The translations under genes were made by a program, and so were the position numbers. A stretch of 64,000 nt of DNA from Celeribacter persicus (lineage in GTDB: Bacteria; Pseudomonadota; Alphaproteobacteria; Rhodobacterales; Rhodobacteraceae): contig NZ_QAOH01000012.1 of assembly GCF_003050785.1 (NCBI RefSeq), positions 1-64,000 on the forward strand, in the 5' to 3' direction. The notes under the pieces were generated by a model. That model saw nothing but the letters and a program-made list of their open reading frames with translations. It had not been told where the DNA came from and ran no database searches. Shown one piece after another: positions 53,803 to 61,663 of this stretch. How positions within the stretch are numbered: position 1 is the stretch's first letter; the number at the start of each line of letters is the position of its first letter.

Positions 53803-54912
53803 TCAACCTTCCATCTGGGCGATCAGCATCTTGAGATGCTTGGTCGCGGGGGTCACGATACCGATGAAATAAGCCTCGCGCAGGCGGCGTTGGGCAGCGC
53901 CCTGAGTGACGTAACCGCGCGCGCCCATGTGAAGCTGTGCCCAGTGCGCTGCCTCCATCGCCAGTTCACCACCGCGCAGACGCGCCCTGAGCACGCGCAG
54001 GTAGAAAGCGTCGGACAGATCGTAAGGCGTCTTGCAAAGCTCCAGTACCTCGGCGACGAGCGCGTCATAGTCTGCGCGCAGATCGGAGGCCTGTTTGTCG
54101 AGATACCGGTTCACATGGCCAAGCGGCGCTTCGACCTGTTCAATCAGTTCGATGCAATTCTTGATGATCCCCGCCGCCATACCGCATTGCAGGATGGTGA
54201 AACCGGGGCGGATGCGTTTGACGAACTCCATCGCCGGGTCGCCGAGAATGTACTCATCGGGCACGAAGACATCGCGGCATTGCACGTTGCAGGTGGCGGT
54301 TCCGCCCATGGCGACGAAATCGTGGTCGAGCTTGAGCTTGATCCCCTCCCATCCGGCATGGAAGATCGCCATGACGCGTTTCGGGCTCTCTTCGCCCTCG
54401 ACATCCACATGGAACATCGTGCCGAAATAGCCGTCCTCAACGAGGTTGGAGACCCAAGGCAACAGGCCCTTGACCTTGTAGCCGCCTTCGACGCGCTCGC
54501 CTTTGAGCCGCATCTTCTCGATCTCGCCCATGGCCTTCATCGGGTTGGACATGCCGGTGCCGCCAAGAGCCTCGCCCTTGATCACCTTCGGCAGGATCTC
54601 GGTTTTCAGAAAATCGTTGTCGGACGAGGAAATATACCAGGCCAGAGTGTCCTGACACCAGACACAGAACCCGGTCGAGAGGCATTCTTCCGAGGCACGC
54701 GCCATGGACAGGATGGCCGAAGTCAGATCGACTTCGCCCTCGATCCCACCCACATGGGTGCCGTAAGCGCCGGCCTTGCCATATGCGCGCATGATGTCTT
54801 CGGCGTAGATCCGTTCGTCGTCGATCTTTTGGACGATGCTTGCGAGATCTTCGCGGGAAATACGGTCGATCTCGTCGAAATCGTAAGCCGTGAGGGAGGT
54901 GGCGACGTTCAT
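53803..54912 (-). CDS. Acyl-CoA dehydrogenase-fold flavoprotein, probable monooxygenase
   Basis: A 369-residue protein with the acyl-CoA dehydrogenase fold: GTGMSNPMKAMGEIEK aligns with the TEPxxGSD flavin segment, and GARGYVTQGAAQRRLREAYFIGIVTPATKHLKML with the C-terminal YEGT region. The catalytic Glu of that YEGT is replaced (IVTPAT, about 352-357), so alpha-beta dehydrogenation is unlikely. DszC-like group D flavin monooxygenases share the fold without that Glu. This and the ferredoxin-reductase-like gene suggest an oxygenase, but the substrate is unknown. Confidence 0.75.
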   Translation of the reverse strand: MNVATSLTAYDFDEIDRISREDLASIVQKIDDERIYAEDIMRAYGKAGAYGTHVGGIEGEVDLTSAILSMARASEECLSTGFCVWCQDTLAWYISSSDNDFLKTEILPKVIKGEALGGTGMSNPMKAMGEIEKMRLKGERVEGGYKVKGLLPWVSNLVEDGYFGTMFHVDVEGEESPKRVMAIFHAGWEGIKLKLDHDFVAMGGTATCNVQCRDVFVPDEYILGDPAMEFVKRIRPGFTILQCGMAAGIIKNCIELIEQVEAPLGHVNRYLDKQASDLRADYDALVAEVLELCKTPYDLSDAFYLRVLRARLRGGELAMEAAHWAQLHMGARGYVTQGAAQRRLREAYFIGIVTPATKHLKMLIAQMEG

Positions 54913-54938
54913 CTCATCTCTCCAGAGGTTGGGTTTCG

Positions 54939-54981
54939 AAAAAGCGGGGGCCGTCCTATGCGCGTCTCTCGGACGGCCCCC
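54939..54981 (-). terminator. Strong terminator/attenuator between osmC and the flavoprotein gene
   Basis: GGGGGCCGTCC (54946-54956) pairs with GGACGGCCCCC (54971-54981). On the minus strand it is followed by GCTTTTTCG. It sits inside the operon, so genes after it may be made from read-through or from their own promoter. Confidence 0.8.
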
Positions 54982-54991
54982 GGAAAGGGTG

Positions 54992-55549
54992 TCAGACGCG
55001 CTCGGCGACCATGTTCACCGGACGCGAGAAGGTGTTGAACACCGGCGACCATTGCGTGACATGGGTGATCAGGGCGTCGATTTCCTCTTGCGGGCAATCG
55101 GCTTCCATATCGACCTTGATGCGCACATCGGTGAAGCCCACCGGCTTCTCGGACACGTCGCCCGTGCCCCAGACGGCGGTGATGTTCAGATCGCCTTCGA
55201 GTTCGAGCTCAAGCTTCTTGATCTTGATGCCGCGTGCGATGGCGTTGGCGTGCAGACCGACGGCGACACAGGAGCCGAGTGCGGCCAGAGAGGCCTCCGA
55301 CGGGTTCGGCGCGGTGTCGTCGCCCAGAAGCCCCGGCGGCTCGTCCACGATGTAGGGGGCGAGATCGCGGATGTAGTTGGCGTGACGGAAACGCCCTTCC
55401 GCGACGGTTTTGCATTTCAGCGTCTTGATCGCCTTCGGGTTGGCCTTGCCGGACGCGATCAGCGCCTCAAGCCCCTCTTTCGAGATCGGGTCCAGCCCGT
55501 CGACATCCGGCGCAAGACAGCCGGTGAGAGCGGTTACGGGTTCAGACAT
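54992..55549 (-). CDS. OsmC-family thiol-dependent reductase
   Basis: A 185-residue protein with the two OsmC cysteines: C94 in ALGSCVAVGLHANA and C152 in EADCPQEEIDALI. Relatives (Ohr/OsmC) reduce organic hydroperoxides or, in some, sulfur-containing electrophiles. The N-terminal 50 residues are more variable than in Ohr. GGAGG precedes the ATG. It lies just after the permease gene, 51 bases, in a group that also encodes a rhodanese and cyanase. Confidence 0.85.
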   Translation of the reverse strand: MSEPVTALTGCLAPDVDGLDPISKEGLEALIASGKANPKAIKTLKCKTVAEGRFRHANYIRDLAPYIVDEPPGLLGDDTAPNPSEASLAALGSCVAVGLHANAIARGIKIKKLELELEGDLNITAVWGTGDVSEKPVGFTDVRIKVDMEADCPQEEIDALITHVTQWSPVFNTFSRPVNMVAERV

Positions 55550-55600
55550 GGGAATTCCTCCGTTGCGTCTGGTGGGTTAAAAGTCAGGGAGCGCAGGGCT

Positions 55601-56422
55601 TCAGTGCCCGTCTGAGCGCACCCAGTTGAATTTCCTGATGAGCTGGCCCGCGAGGGCATCGAGGGCGAAACCGATCACCCCGATCACCACCACCGTGGCG
55701 GCCAGCCGGTCGTATTCGAGCGTATCGCGCGCATCGTTGATCGCGTAACCGAGCCCAGAGGTGACGCCGAGATATTCGGCGGGCACCAAAACCACCCAGG
55801 CGACACCCAGCGCGAGGCGAATGCCCGAGAGGATATCCACGGCGATGGCCGGAAGGATCACCGAGAACAGCATATGCAGTGGGTTGGCACCCAGATTTCG
55901 CGCCACCTTGAGCCACGCGGGATCAATCCGGCGCACACCGCCGGCGGTGGAGAACAGGATCGGCCAGACCGCGGCCATACCGATCAGGAAAATGATCGCC
56001 CCGTCCCATGTGGAAAACGCCATGACTGCAATCGGCATCCACGAGAGCGGCGAAATCATCCGCAGGAACTGGAAGGGCACGTTGGCGACCTCGTTGAGGC
56101 GCTTCATCCGCCCGATCATGATCCCCACCGGCACACCAATGACGATGGCGTAAAAGAGGCCCAGCCCCACCCGCATCAGCGACGGCCCGGACATCTCCAC
56201 AACCTCGCCGTCCATGAGCATCTCCCAGAGCCGCGACAGCGTCGGTGCCGGAGCGAAATCCGCGAAGGCGAAAAGATCGTCGCTGTTTTGAACGATCCAT
56301 CCGCCGAGCCACCACAGCACCAGCAGTATGCCAATGCCGAGTATCCCGTTCGCAAGGCCGCGGAAGCGGCCCAGCTTCGGCAGGGAGAAACCTGTCGCAG
56401 GAAGCTGGGTCACGTCGCTCAT
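55601..56422 (-). CDS. ABC transporter permease (NrtB/SsuC class)
   Basis: A 273-residue inner-membrane protein with about six helices and the EAA loop (KVARNLGANPLHMLFSVILPAIAVDILSGIRLALGVAWVVLVPAEYLG). This is the nitrate/sulfonate/cyanate importer class, with a homodimeric permease. The ATG overlaps the SBP stop by 4 bases. Confidence 0.87.
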   Translation of the reverse strand: MSDVTQLPATGFSLPKLGRFRGLANGILGIGILLVLWWLGGWIVQNSDDLFAFADFAPAPTLSRLWEMLMDGEVVEMSGPSLMRVGLGLFYAIVIGVPVGIMIGRMKRLNEVANVPFQFLRMISPLSWMPIAVMAFSTWDGAIIFLIGMAAVWPILFSTAGGVRRIDPAWLKVARNLGANPLHMLFSVILPAIAVDILSGIRLALGVAWVVLVPAEYLGVTSGLGYAINDARDTLEYDRLAATVVVIGVIGFALDALAGQLIRKFNWVRSDGH

Positions 56423-57717
56423 AGCTTGAAGATCTCCTCACGGGTGTAAGGATCGCCACCGGTGGCGACCGAGGGATCGTTCTTCCACTCCGGGTATTTC
56501 TCAAGCGCGGCTTTGACGTAATCGTAGTTGACCAGATCGTCGGCCACGAATTGCGGATCGAGCCCTTCAAGGAAGGTGGTCTCCCCGGACACGACCGTCT
56601 CGTTCATCGCCTCGACGATGAGCTTGGTTGCCGACGGGTACGGCCAGGGCTGGAAGTCGATCCGGCCGTTGTGGAACTCGGCCTGATGCTTGATCGCGCC
56701 CGAGGCGATGTAATCGTGGTTGTTCTCGTAAAGCGTCATGGCGCGTTTCACCACGGGCGCAGGTGCCGGCAGATACCCTGCCCCGTCTTTCGACAGCAAC
56801 TCCGCCACTTCCTCTTTGTTCTGAGAGGCATAGATCGAGGCGCGCACCACGGCGTTCATCACGCCCTGGGTCCATTCCGGCTTCGCGGTCGTCGCCTCTT
56901 CATGCATACAGACAACGCAGCACGGGTGGTTTTTCCAGATGTCGCCGGTAAAGCGCAGCATCCGCGCGCCTGCTTTCAACTCGCCCAAGGCGTTGAACGG
57001 CTCGGCCACGATGTAAGCGTCGATCTTCTTGGCGGCGAGCGCGGGCGGCATTTCGGGCGGCGGCAGGACCTGAAGGTTGCATTCATCGGCTGCGATCGGC
57101 TCGCCCTGCGGCTTGATCACGGCTTTGATGCCGTTGGCGCGGAGCGCGTATTGCAGCACGATGTTGTGCATCGAATACCAGAACGGCACAGCGACCTGTT
57201 TGCCGCCAAGACCAGCGAAATCTTCGATGTCCGTGTGCTTGCCGACCACCAGAGCGGAGCCGTTGGTGTGCGCCCAGGACATGATTTTGACCGGGAAATT
57301 GTTGTTGTAGCGCATCCAGACCGGGATCGGTTTGAGGAAGTGCACGAGGTTGAACTTGCCGGAGGCAAAGCCCTCGATCAGCGGCGACCAGCCCCGGATC
57401 AGGGTCGGCTGTTCGGCCTTAATGCCCTCCTCCTCGAAATAGCCCTTGGCGTGCGCCAGCAGAAGCGGCGTGGCGTCGGTGATCGGCAGGTAGCCGATGC
57501 GCAAAACGTCGTCGTCCTGCGCCTGCGCCATACGCGGCAACATCGCGGGCATGCCGCCCAAAAGGGCCGCCAAACCGCCCTTTGCGAGCAGGTCGAGCGC
57601 CGAGCGACGGCCCGGATCGAACTCGGTGTTGCCGCCACAGCAAGCGCCATGAAGGTCATTGTGGAGGTCGTGGTGATGATGGCCGTGGCCGCAAGTTTTC
57701 TTGTGGTCGTCAGTCAT
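56419..57717 (-). CDS. CmpA/NrtA-like substrate-binding protein with a His-rich leader
   Basis: A 432-residue binding protein. It begins with a Cys/His-rich tail (about residues 5-28, including HGHHHHDLHNDLHGACC), followed by a twin-arginine-like signal GRRSALDLLAKGGLAALLGGMPAMLPRMAQAQ. The mature part resembles the nitrate/bicarbonate/cyanate binders: LRIGYLPITDATPLLLAHAKGYFEEEGI, KIMSWAHTNGSALVVG, PFWYSMHNIVLQYALRANG. Cyanase in the operon makes cyanate or a cyanate precursor the most likely ligand. The His-rich leader would normally be outside the mature protein. Confidence 0.85.
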   Translation of the reverse strand: MTDDHKKTCGHGHHHHDLHNDLHGACCGGNTEFDPGRRSALDLLAKGGLAALLGGMPAMLPRMAQAQDDDVLRIGYLPITDATPLLLAHAKGYFEEEGIKAEQPTLIRGWSPLIEGFASGKFNLVHFLKPIPVWMRYNNNFPVKIMSWAHTNGSALVVGKHTDIEDFAGLGGKQVAVPFWYSMHNIVLQYALRANGIKAVIKPQGEPIAADECNLQVLPPPEMPPALAAKKIDAYIVAEPFNALGELKAGARMLRFTGDIWKNHPCCVVCMHEEATTAKPEWTQGVMNAVVRASIYASQNKEEVAELLSKDGAGYLPAPAPVVKRAMTLYENNHDYIASGAIKHQAEFHNGRIDFQPWPYPSATKLIVEAMNETVVSGETTFLEGLDPQFVADDLVNYDYVKAALEKYPEWKNDPSVATGGDPYTREEIFKL

Positions 57718-57755
57718 GTCAGGTCCCTGTTGGTGTTCGGTTGGTCTTGTTCGGA

Positions 57756-58538
57756 TTATTCGGAAAGGCGGGTGAAATCGTTCTCGACAGGTGCGTCTCC
57801 CATCTCGGCGACCTCGGCGTAAATGCTCATGAGGCGGGCGTGTTCGCGGCCAAAGGCATCGGAGCCGCCGCCGCGTTCCTCTTCGGACAGCTCGATCTGC
57901 GTGTCTTCGGCGATGCGGCCCGGATTGGCCTTGAGCACCAGCACCCGATCCGCCATGCGCACCGCCTCACCCACGTCATGGGTCACGATCACGAGCGTCA
58001 GGCCAAGGTCCTTGGCGATCTTGCGCACGTCCTGCTGAAGCGAGCGGCGGGTGAAGGCATCAAGCGCAGAGAAGGGCTCGTCGAGCAAAAGCATCTCCGG
58101 GCGCGGCGCCAGAGAGCGGGCCAAGGCGACACGCTGTTGCTGACCGCCGGACAATTCCTGCGCGTTGCGATCCGCAAAGGCGCCCAGATCGACAAGGTCA
58201 AGGACCTCCGGCACGCGTTTGGCGATCTCGTAGCTGCGACGGGTGAACTTAAGGCCAAGCCCTGCGTTCTGCGCCACGGTCATCCATGGGTAAAGCGACG
58301 GCGCCTGAAACATCATCACCCATTTCGGGGAAGGATGTTCAACCACATTGCCATTGATCACCACCTGCCCCTCGGACGGATGCGTGAGGCCCGCGAGCAT
58401 GTGCAACAAGGTAGATTTACCACAGCCGGAGCGGCCAAGAAGGGCCACGACCTCACCCTGATGAATTTCGAAATCCATGTCCTCAAGCACATGACCATCA
58501 GCCCTGCGATAGCTGTGGCTCAGCCCTTTGACCGCCAC
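57756..58538 (-). CDS. ABC transporter ATP-binding protein (NrtD/SsuB class), 5' end disturbed
   Basis: A 260-residue ATPase as read from a GTG at 58538 (MAVKGLSHSYRRADG). Motifs: Walker A GRSGCGKST, signature LSGGQQQRVALARSL, Walker B MLLLDEPFSALDAF and switch His in THDVGEAV. The GTG has no clear ribosome-binding site. A better ATG at 58662 (GGAGTGAGAAGAG upstream) begins the same protein in another frame; removing one copy of a 28-base tandem duplication (58588-58645) would join it to this ORF as MAVTKMKDQTPSQPSDGQ. The start is therefore uncertain. Confidence 0.8.
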   Translation of the reverse strand: MAVKGLSHSYRRADGHVLEDMDFEIHQGEVVALLGRSGCGKSTLLHMLAGLTHPSEGQVVINGNVVEHPSPKWVMMFQAPSLYPWMTVAQNAGLGLKFTRRSYEIAKRVPEVLDLVDLGAFADRNAQELSGGQQQRVALARSLAPRPEMLLLDEPFSALDAFTRRSLQQDVRKIAKDLGLTLVIVTHDVGEAVRMADRVLVLKANPGRIAEDTQIELSEEERGGGSDAFGREHARLMSIYAEVAEMGDAPVENDFTRLSE

Positions 58539-58587
58539 ATGCGCACCGATAATAACACGCGGGTGCGCCGGCTCCTGCGCCTGTCCA

Positions 58588-58645
58588 TCGGACGGCTGGG
58601 AAGGGGTCTGATCTTTCGGACGGCTGGGAAGGGGTCTGATCTTTC
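58588..58645. repeat. 28-bp tandem duplication in the start of the ABC ATPase gene
   Basis: Two exact copies of a 28-base unit beginning GGACGGCTGGGAAGG lie at 58590-58617 and 58618-58645 (with the preceding TC shared, so the copy boundary is movable). As 28 is not a multiple of 3, it shifts the reading frame between an ATG at 58662 and the ATPase body. Confidence 0.95.
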
Positions 58646-58662
58646 ATTTTGGTCACGGCCAT

Positions 58663-59029
58663 CTCTTCTCACTCCGGGCTGTTTGCACAAACTGCACAAA
58701 CCGTTCTGTCTTATCGAGATGCAAAGATGAGCCAGCCGTCAACACCCGAATGTCGGAAAAGGTGACTCTTATTTTCCTGCTCAAATATTCAGCAAAAATT
58801 GAGGTAGACTGCTCGCATCTGGGCAATATTGATCGAATGTCGCCCTCAAAACCCGCTCAAAACCCCCGCACCTGCAAGATTGTCGCACCTGAGAATCCCA
58901 CCCGCAACAATAGACAGAGCTGTCTTGTTTTTTTGCGATATATATGAGAGGGAGATTTAAGACATGTGCCGGAGGGCGATTCCCCCATCCGGCGCGCACA
59001 TATTGCGTTCAGATTGCCGGAGACCCGAG
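58663..59029. other. Divergent promoter region, cyanase operon / TetR gene
   Basis: These 367 bases separate the putative native start of the ATPase operon (leftward) and the TetR gene (rightward). They are A/T-rich from 58760 to 58800 and near 58925-58960 (GCGATATATATGAGAGG). No palindrome clear enough to call an operator was found and no ORF looks real. The promoters of both directions should be here. Confidence 0.4.
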
Positions 59030-59659
59030 ATGGAAGACAGCCCACAGGACTTCTGCTCCCTGCAAACTTCCGATTGGAGCTTTGCCGCGATGGAGCCGAA
59101 AACCGCGCGCGACAAAATCATGACAGCGGCCTCGCATCTGTTTTGCAACCATGGCTTCGCCGCCACCGGGATCGACACGATCCTGACCCGCGCCGGGACC
59201 GCAAAAGCGACGCTTTATCATCATTTCAAATCGAAAGAGGATTTGATCGCCGCCGTGCTGGAAGCCGAGGGCAACACATGGCGCAACTGGTTCTTTGGCC
59301 GCCTCGCCGCCGTCGAGGGCCCGGCACGCACCCGGATGCTGGCGGTGTTCGATGTGCTCGAAGACTGGTTCTCAGATCCGGGCTTTTACGGCTGCCCGTT
59401 CATCAATGCGGTGGCGGAATTCGACACGGGCAATGATGCGGTGCGCAAAGCCGCCGAAAAACACAAGGAACACATCCTGACATGGCTCAAGGCGCAGGCG
59501 ATCGAGCTTAAAGTGCCCGATGTGACCGAAACCGCGCGCTCTTTCGCCGTGTTGCTCGATGGCGCCATCGTCGCCGCCCAGCACACCCGCGATCCGAGCT
59601 TTGCACGCACCGCCAAACACATGGCCGAACATCATCTGGATGCCGTCCAAAAGGCGTAA
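59030..59659 (+). CDS. TetR-family regulator, probably of the cyanase/ABC operon
   Basis: A 209-residue regulator from MEDSPQDFCSLQTSD (GGAG seven bases upstream); a later ATG at 59090 (MEPKTARDKIM) is also possible. DNA-binding domain: DKIMTAASHLFCNHGFAATGIDTILTRAGTAKATLYHHFKSKEDLIAAVL. The C-terminal domain resembles the YcdC/AcrR class (GCPFINAVAEFDTGNDAVRKAAEKHKEHILTWL). It is divergent from the ABC/cyanase operon, which is the usual place for its regulator. Confidence 0.85.
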   Translation: MEDSPQDFCSLQTSDWSFAAMEPKTARDKIMTAASHLFCNHGFAATGIDTILTRAGTAKATLYHHFKSKEDLIAAVLEAEGNTWRNWFFGRLAAVEGPARTRMLAVFDVLEDWFSDPGFYGCPFINAVAEFDTGNDAVRKAAEKHKEHILTWLKAQAIELKVPDVTETARSFAVLLDGAIVAAQHTRDPSFARTAKHMAEHHLDAVQKA

Positions 59660-59686
59660 GCCCCTTGGAAATTTCCGAAACCTGCC

Positions 59687-59721
59687 TTGACCCCCCCCCT
59701 GCCTGTATATACACCGTATAG
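59687..59721 (+). promoter_or_regulatory. Candidate promoter and operator of the RHH-ParA pair
   Basis: TTGACC (59687-59692) and TATACA (59708-59713) with 15 bases between, embedded in GTATATACACCGTATAGG, a near-repeat of GTATA that could be a ribbon-helix-helix operator. Only weakly supported. Confidence 0.35.
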
Positions 59722-59762
59722 GCAGACAATGACGATGGCCATGGCGTGGCCAAGGGGTAGGC

Positions 59763-59927
59763 ATGGCGCCGAAAAATAAAAAAGACAGCTCGCTGATCAT
59801 CCGCCTGCCCAAGGAGGACCGCGACGCCTTTGTGGCGCTTTGCGAAGAGATGGACACCTCCGCCTCCCGCGAGCTGCGCGACCATATCCGCAAGTTTTTG
59901 AAGAAGAATTCCAAGAAAGGATCGTAA
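59763..59927 (+). CDS. 54-residue ribbon-helix-helix protein
   Basis: A short gene with an ATG at 59763 and TAA at 59925-59927. The protein is MAPKNKKDSS followed by LIIRLPKEDRDAFVALCEEMDTSASRELRDHIRKFLKK and a basic end. The pattern IIRLPKEDRDAFVALCEEMDTSASRELRDHIRKF is that of MetJ/Arc ribbon-helix-helix DNA-binding proteins. The next gene, parA-like, starts 3 bases later, so the pair is probably an operon in which this protein binds DNA and the promoter. Confidence 0.8.
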   Translation: MAPKNKKDSSLIIRLPKEDRDAFVALCEEMDTSASRELRDHIRKFLKKNSKKGS

Positions 59928-59930
59928 GCC

Positions 59931-60560
59931 GTGAAGACACTTCTCGTTGCCAACAGCAAGGGTGGATCCGGCAAGACGATGACAGCCATCACACTTGCCG
60001 CGGCTCTGCGTGCGAACGGCAAACGGGTCGCCATCGCCGATGCCGACCCGCAGCAATCCGCGCGGATGTGGGGCAAACGGCGCTCGGCCTATGCCGCGCA
60101 TATTCCGGTGTTGAACTGGTCCGGGGAGGCGCGCCCTTCGGTGCCGGGAAAGACCGACTGGCTGGTGATCGACAGCGGTGCGGGACTTGAAAGCACAGCG
60201 GCGAAAGCGCTTTTGAAGGACGCCGATGTGATGATTACCCCGGTCATGGCCTCGATGTTCGATGAGTTGGCCATCAAGGCCTTCCTCAAATCCCTGCGCG
60301 ATCTGAAACGCATCCGCAAGGACAAGGTCGACATCATGCCCATCGGTTCACGCATCGACCCGCGGCGCAAGGACGCGCGGCTGCTCAAGGAGTTTCTCGA
60401 AGCCAACGGGCAGGAGCTTGTGACAATGATTTCCGAACGCGCCGCCTATATCGACCTCGCCCGCGAAGGTCTGTCGATTTTCGACCAGTCGCAAGCGAAA
60501 TACACCCCCATGAAGGCACAGTGGCAACCGGTACTCAAACGCATAGGCGTCAAACTCTGA
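59931..60560 (+). CDS. ParA/MinD-family ATPase (orphan)
   Basis: A 209-residue deviant Walker A ATPase: KGGSGKTMTAITLAAAL with the signature lysine, Walker A' region VAIADADPQQSA, and Walker B-like VIDSGAGLES. It lacks the extra N-terminal DNA-binding domain of plasmid ParA. The upstream 54-residue RHH protein is likely its partner, as in type Ib par systems. No parS-like array was seen, and the pair could segregate a protein assembly or a chromosomal locus rather than a plasmid. Confidence 0.87.
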   Translation: MKTLLVANSKGGSGKTMTAITLAAALRANGKRVAIADADPQQSARMWGKRRSAYAAHIPVLNWSGEARPSVPGKTDWLVIDSGAGLESTAAKALLKDADVMITPVMASMFDELAIKAFLKSLRDLKRIRKDKVDIMPIGSRIDPRRKDARLLKEFLEANGQELVTMISERAAYIDLAREGLSIFDQSQAKYTPMKAQWQPVLKRIGVKL

Positions 60561-60685
60561 CGCGCGCCCTGCCTCTATGATTTCTTGGGCTGGCTCTAAA
60601 AAACGGACCTGACAGGCGCTCGGCAATCTGTCACGGATAGGTCACATCGGGGCTCTAAAGAGAACCCTAGACTTTGGAGCCTGCC

Positions 60686-61621
60686 ATGATCCCCACCGCC
60701 TTCACCGCCCCCGGCCGTTTCTGGCGCGGCAACCTGCACACCCATTCGGCCCTCTCCGATGGCTGTCTTGAGCCCGCCGAAGTCTGCCGCCGCTACAAGG
60801 CGGAGGGCTATGACTTCATCGCCCTGACCGATCATTTCATCGGTATGTATGGTTACCCGCTGGCCGACACGCTGCCGTTTCGCGAGGAAGGCTTCACCAC
60901 GCTTCTGGGGGCCGAACTGCATTCCGGGGCGATGGAGAATGGCGAGCTGTGGCATATTCTGGCGGTCGGTCTGCCCGCCGATTTCGCCCCATCTAATTCT
61001 CCGGGCTTCCTGCCCGTCGAGGATCAGGAAAGCGGGCCGGAGATTGCCCGGCGTGCGCGTGAGGCCGGAGCGTTTGTTGCCGTCGCCCACCCGCAATGGT
61101 CGGGGATGAGCCTTGCGGATGCCCGCTCCCTCGACGCCGCTCATGCGGTGGAGATTTACAACCATGGCTGCGCCATGGGCTGTGACCGTGCGGACGGGGC
61201 GTTCTATGCCGATCTTCTGCTCTCCGAAGGGCGCGATCTGACGCTGATCGCCACAGATGATGCGCATTTCACCGAACCCGATCATTTCGGCGGCTGGGTC
61301 ATGGTCAAATCCAAAGAACTGACGCCTGACGCCCTGCTCGACGCCCTCAAGCGTGGCGATTTCTACAGTTCGCAAGGGCCAGAACTGCGCCATGTCGAGG
61401 CCACGGCAGGCCGTGTTGTGGTGGATTGCAGCGCCGTCTCCTCGGTCATCGTGCAGGGTCATGGCACGGCGGCGACGGCCATTCATGGCCAAAGCCTGAC
61501 CCGTACCGAAGTGCCCCTGCCCCGGCTGTACAACAGCCCCTGGCTGCGCGTCACGGTGATCGACCGATCCGGCAAACGGGCATGGTCCAATCCGATCCCG
61601 AACCCCGGTTTCGTCGGCTGA
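60686..61621 (+). CDS. PHP-domain phosphoesterase family protein
   Basis: A 311-residue protein from MIPTAFTAPGRF with GGAG ten bases before. The PHP metal sites: NLHTHSALSDG, FIALTDHFIG, AELHSG, VAVAHPQWS and ATDDAHF. The C-terminal 90 residues form a sheet domain (RVVVDCSAVSSVIVQGHGTAA...). The family includes histidinol phosphatase and nuclease-related proteins, so substrate is not assignable. A TTG start at 60674 in the same frame is less likely. Confidence 0.87.
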   Translation: MIPTAFTAPGRFWRGNLHTHSALSDGCLEPAEVCRRYKAEGYDFIALTDHFIGMYGYPLADTLPFREEGFTTLLGAELHSGAMENGELWHILAVGLPADFAPSNSPGFLPVEDQESGPEIARRAREAGAFVAVAHPQWSGMSLADARSLDAAHAVEIYNHGCAMGCDRADGAFYADLLLSEGRDLTLIATDDAHFTEPDHFGGWVMVKSKELTPDALLDALKRGDFYSSQGPELRHVEATAGRVVVDCSAVSSVIVQGHGTAATAIHGQSLTRTEVPLPRLYNSPWLRVTVIDRSGKRAWSNPIPNPGFVG

Positions 61622-61663
61622 CCCCGAAATAGCGCTGAAAAAACAGGCAACTTGCGTTCTGCG

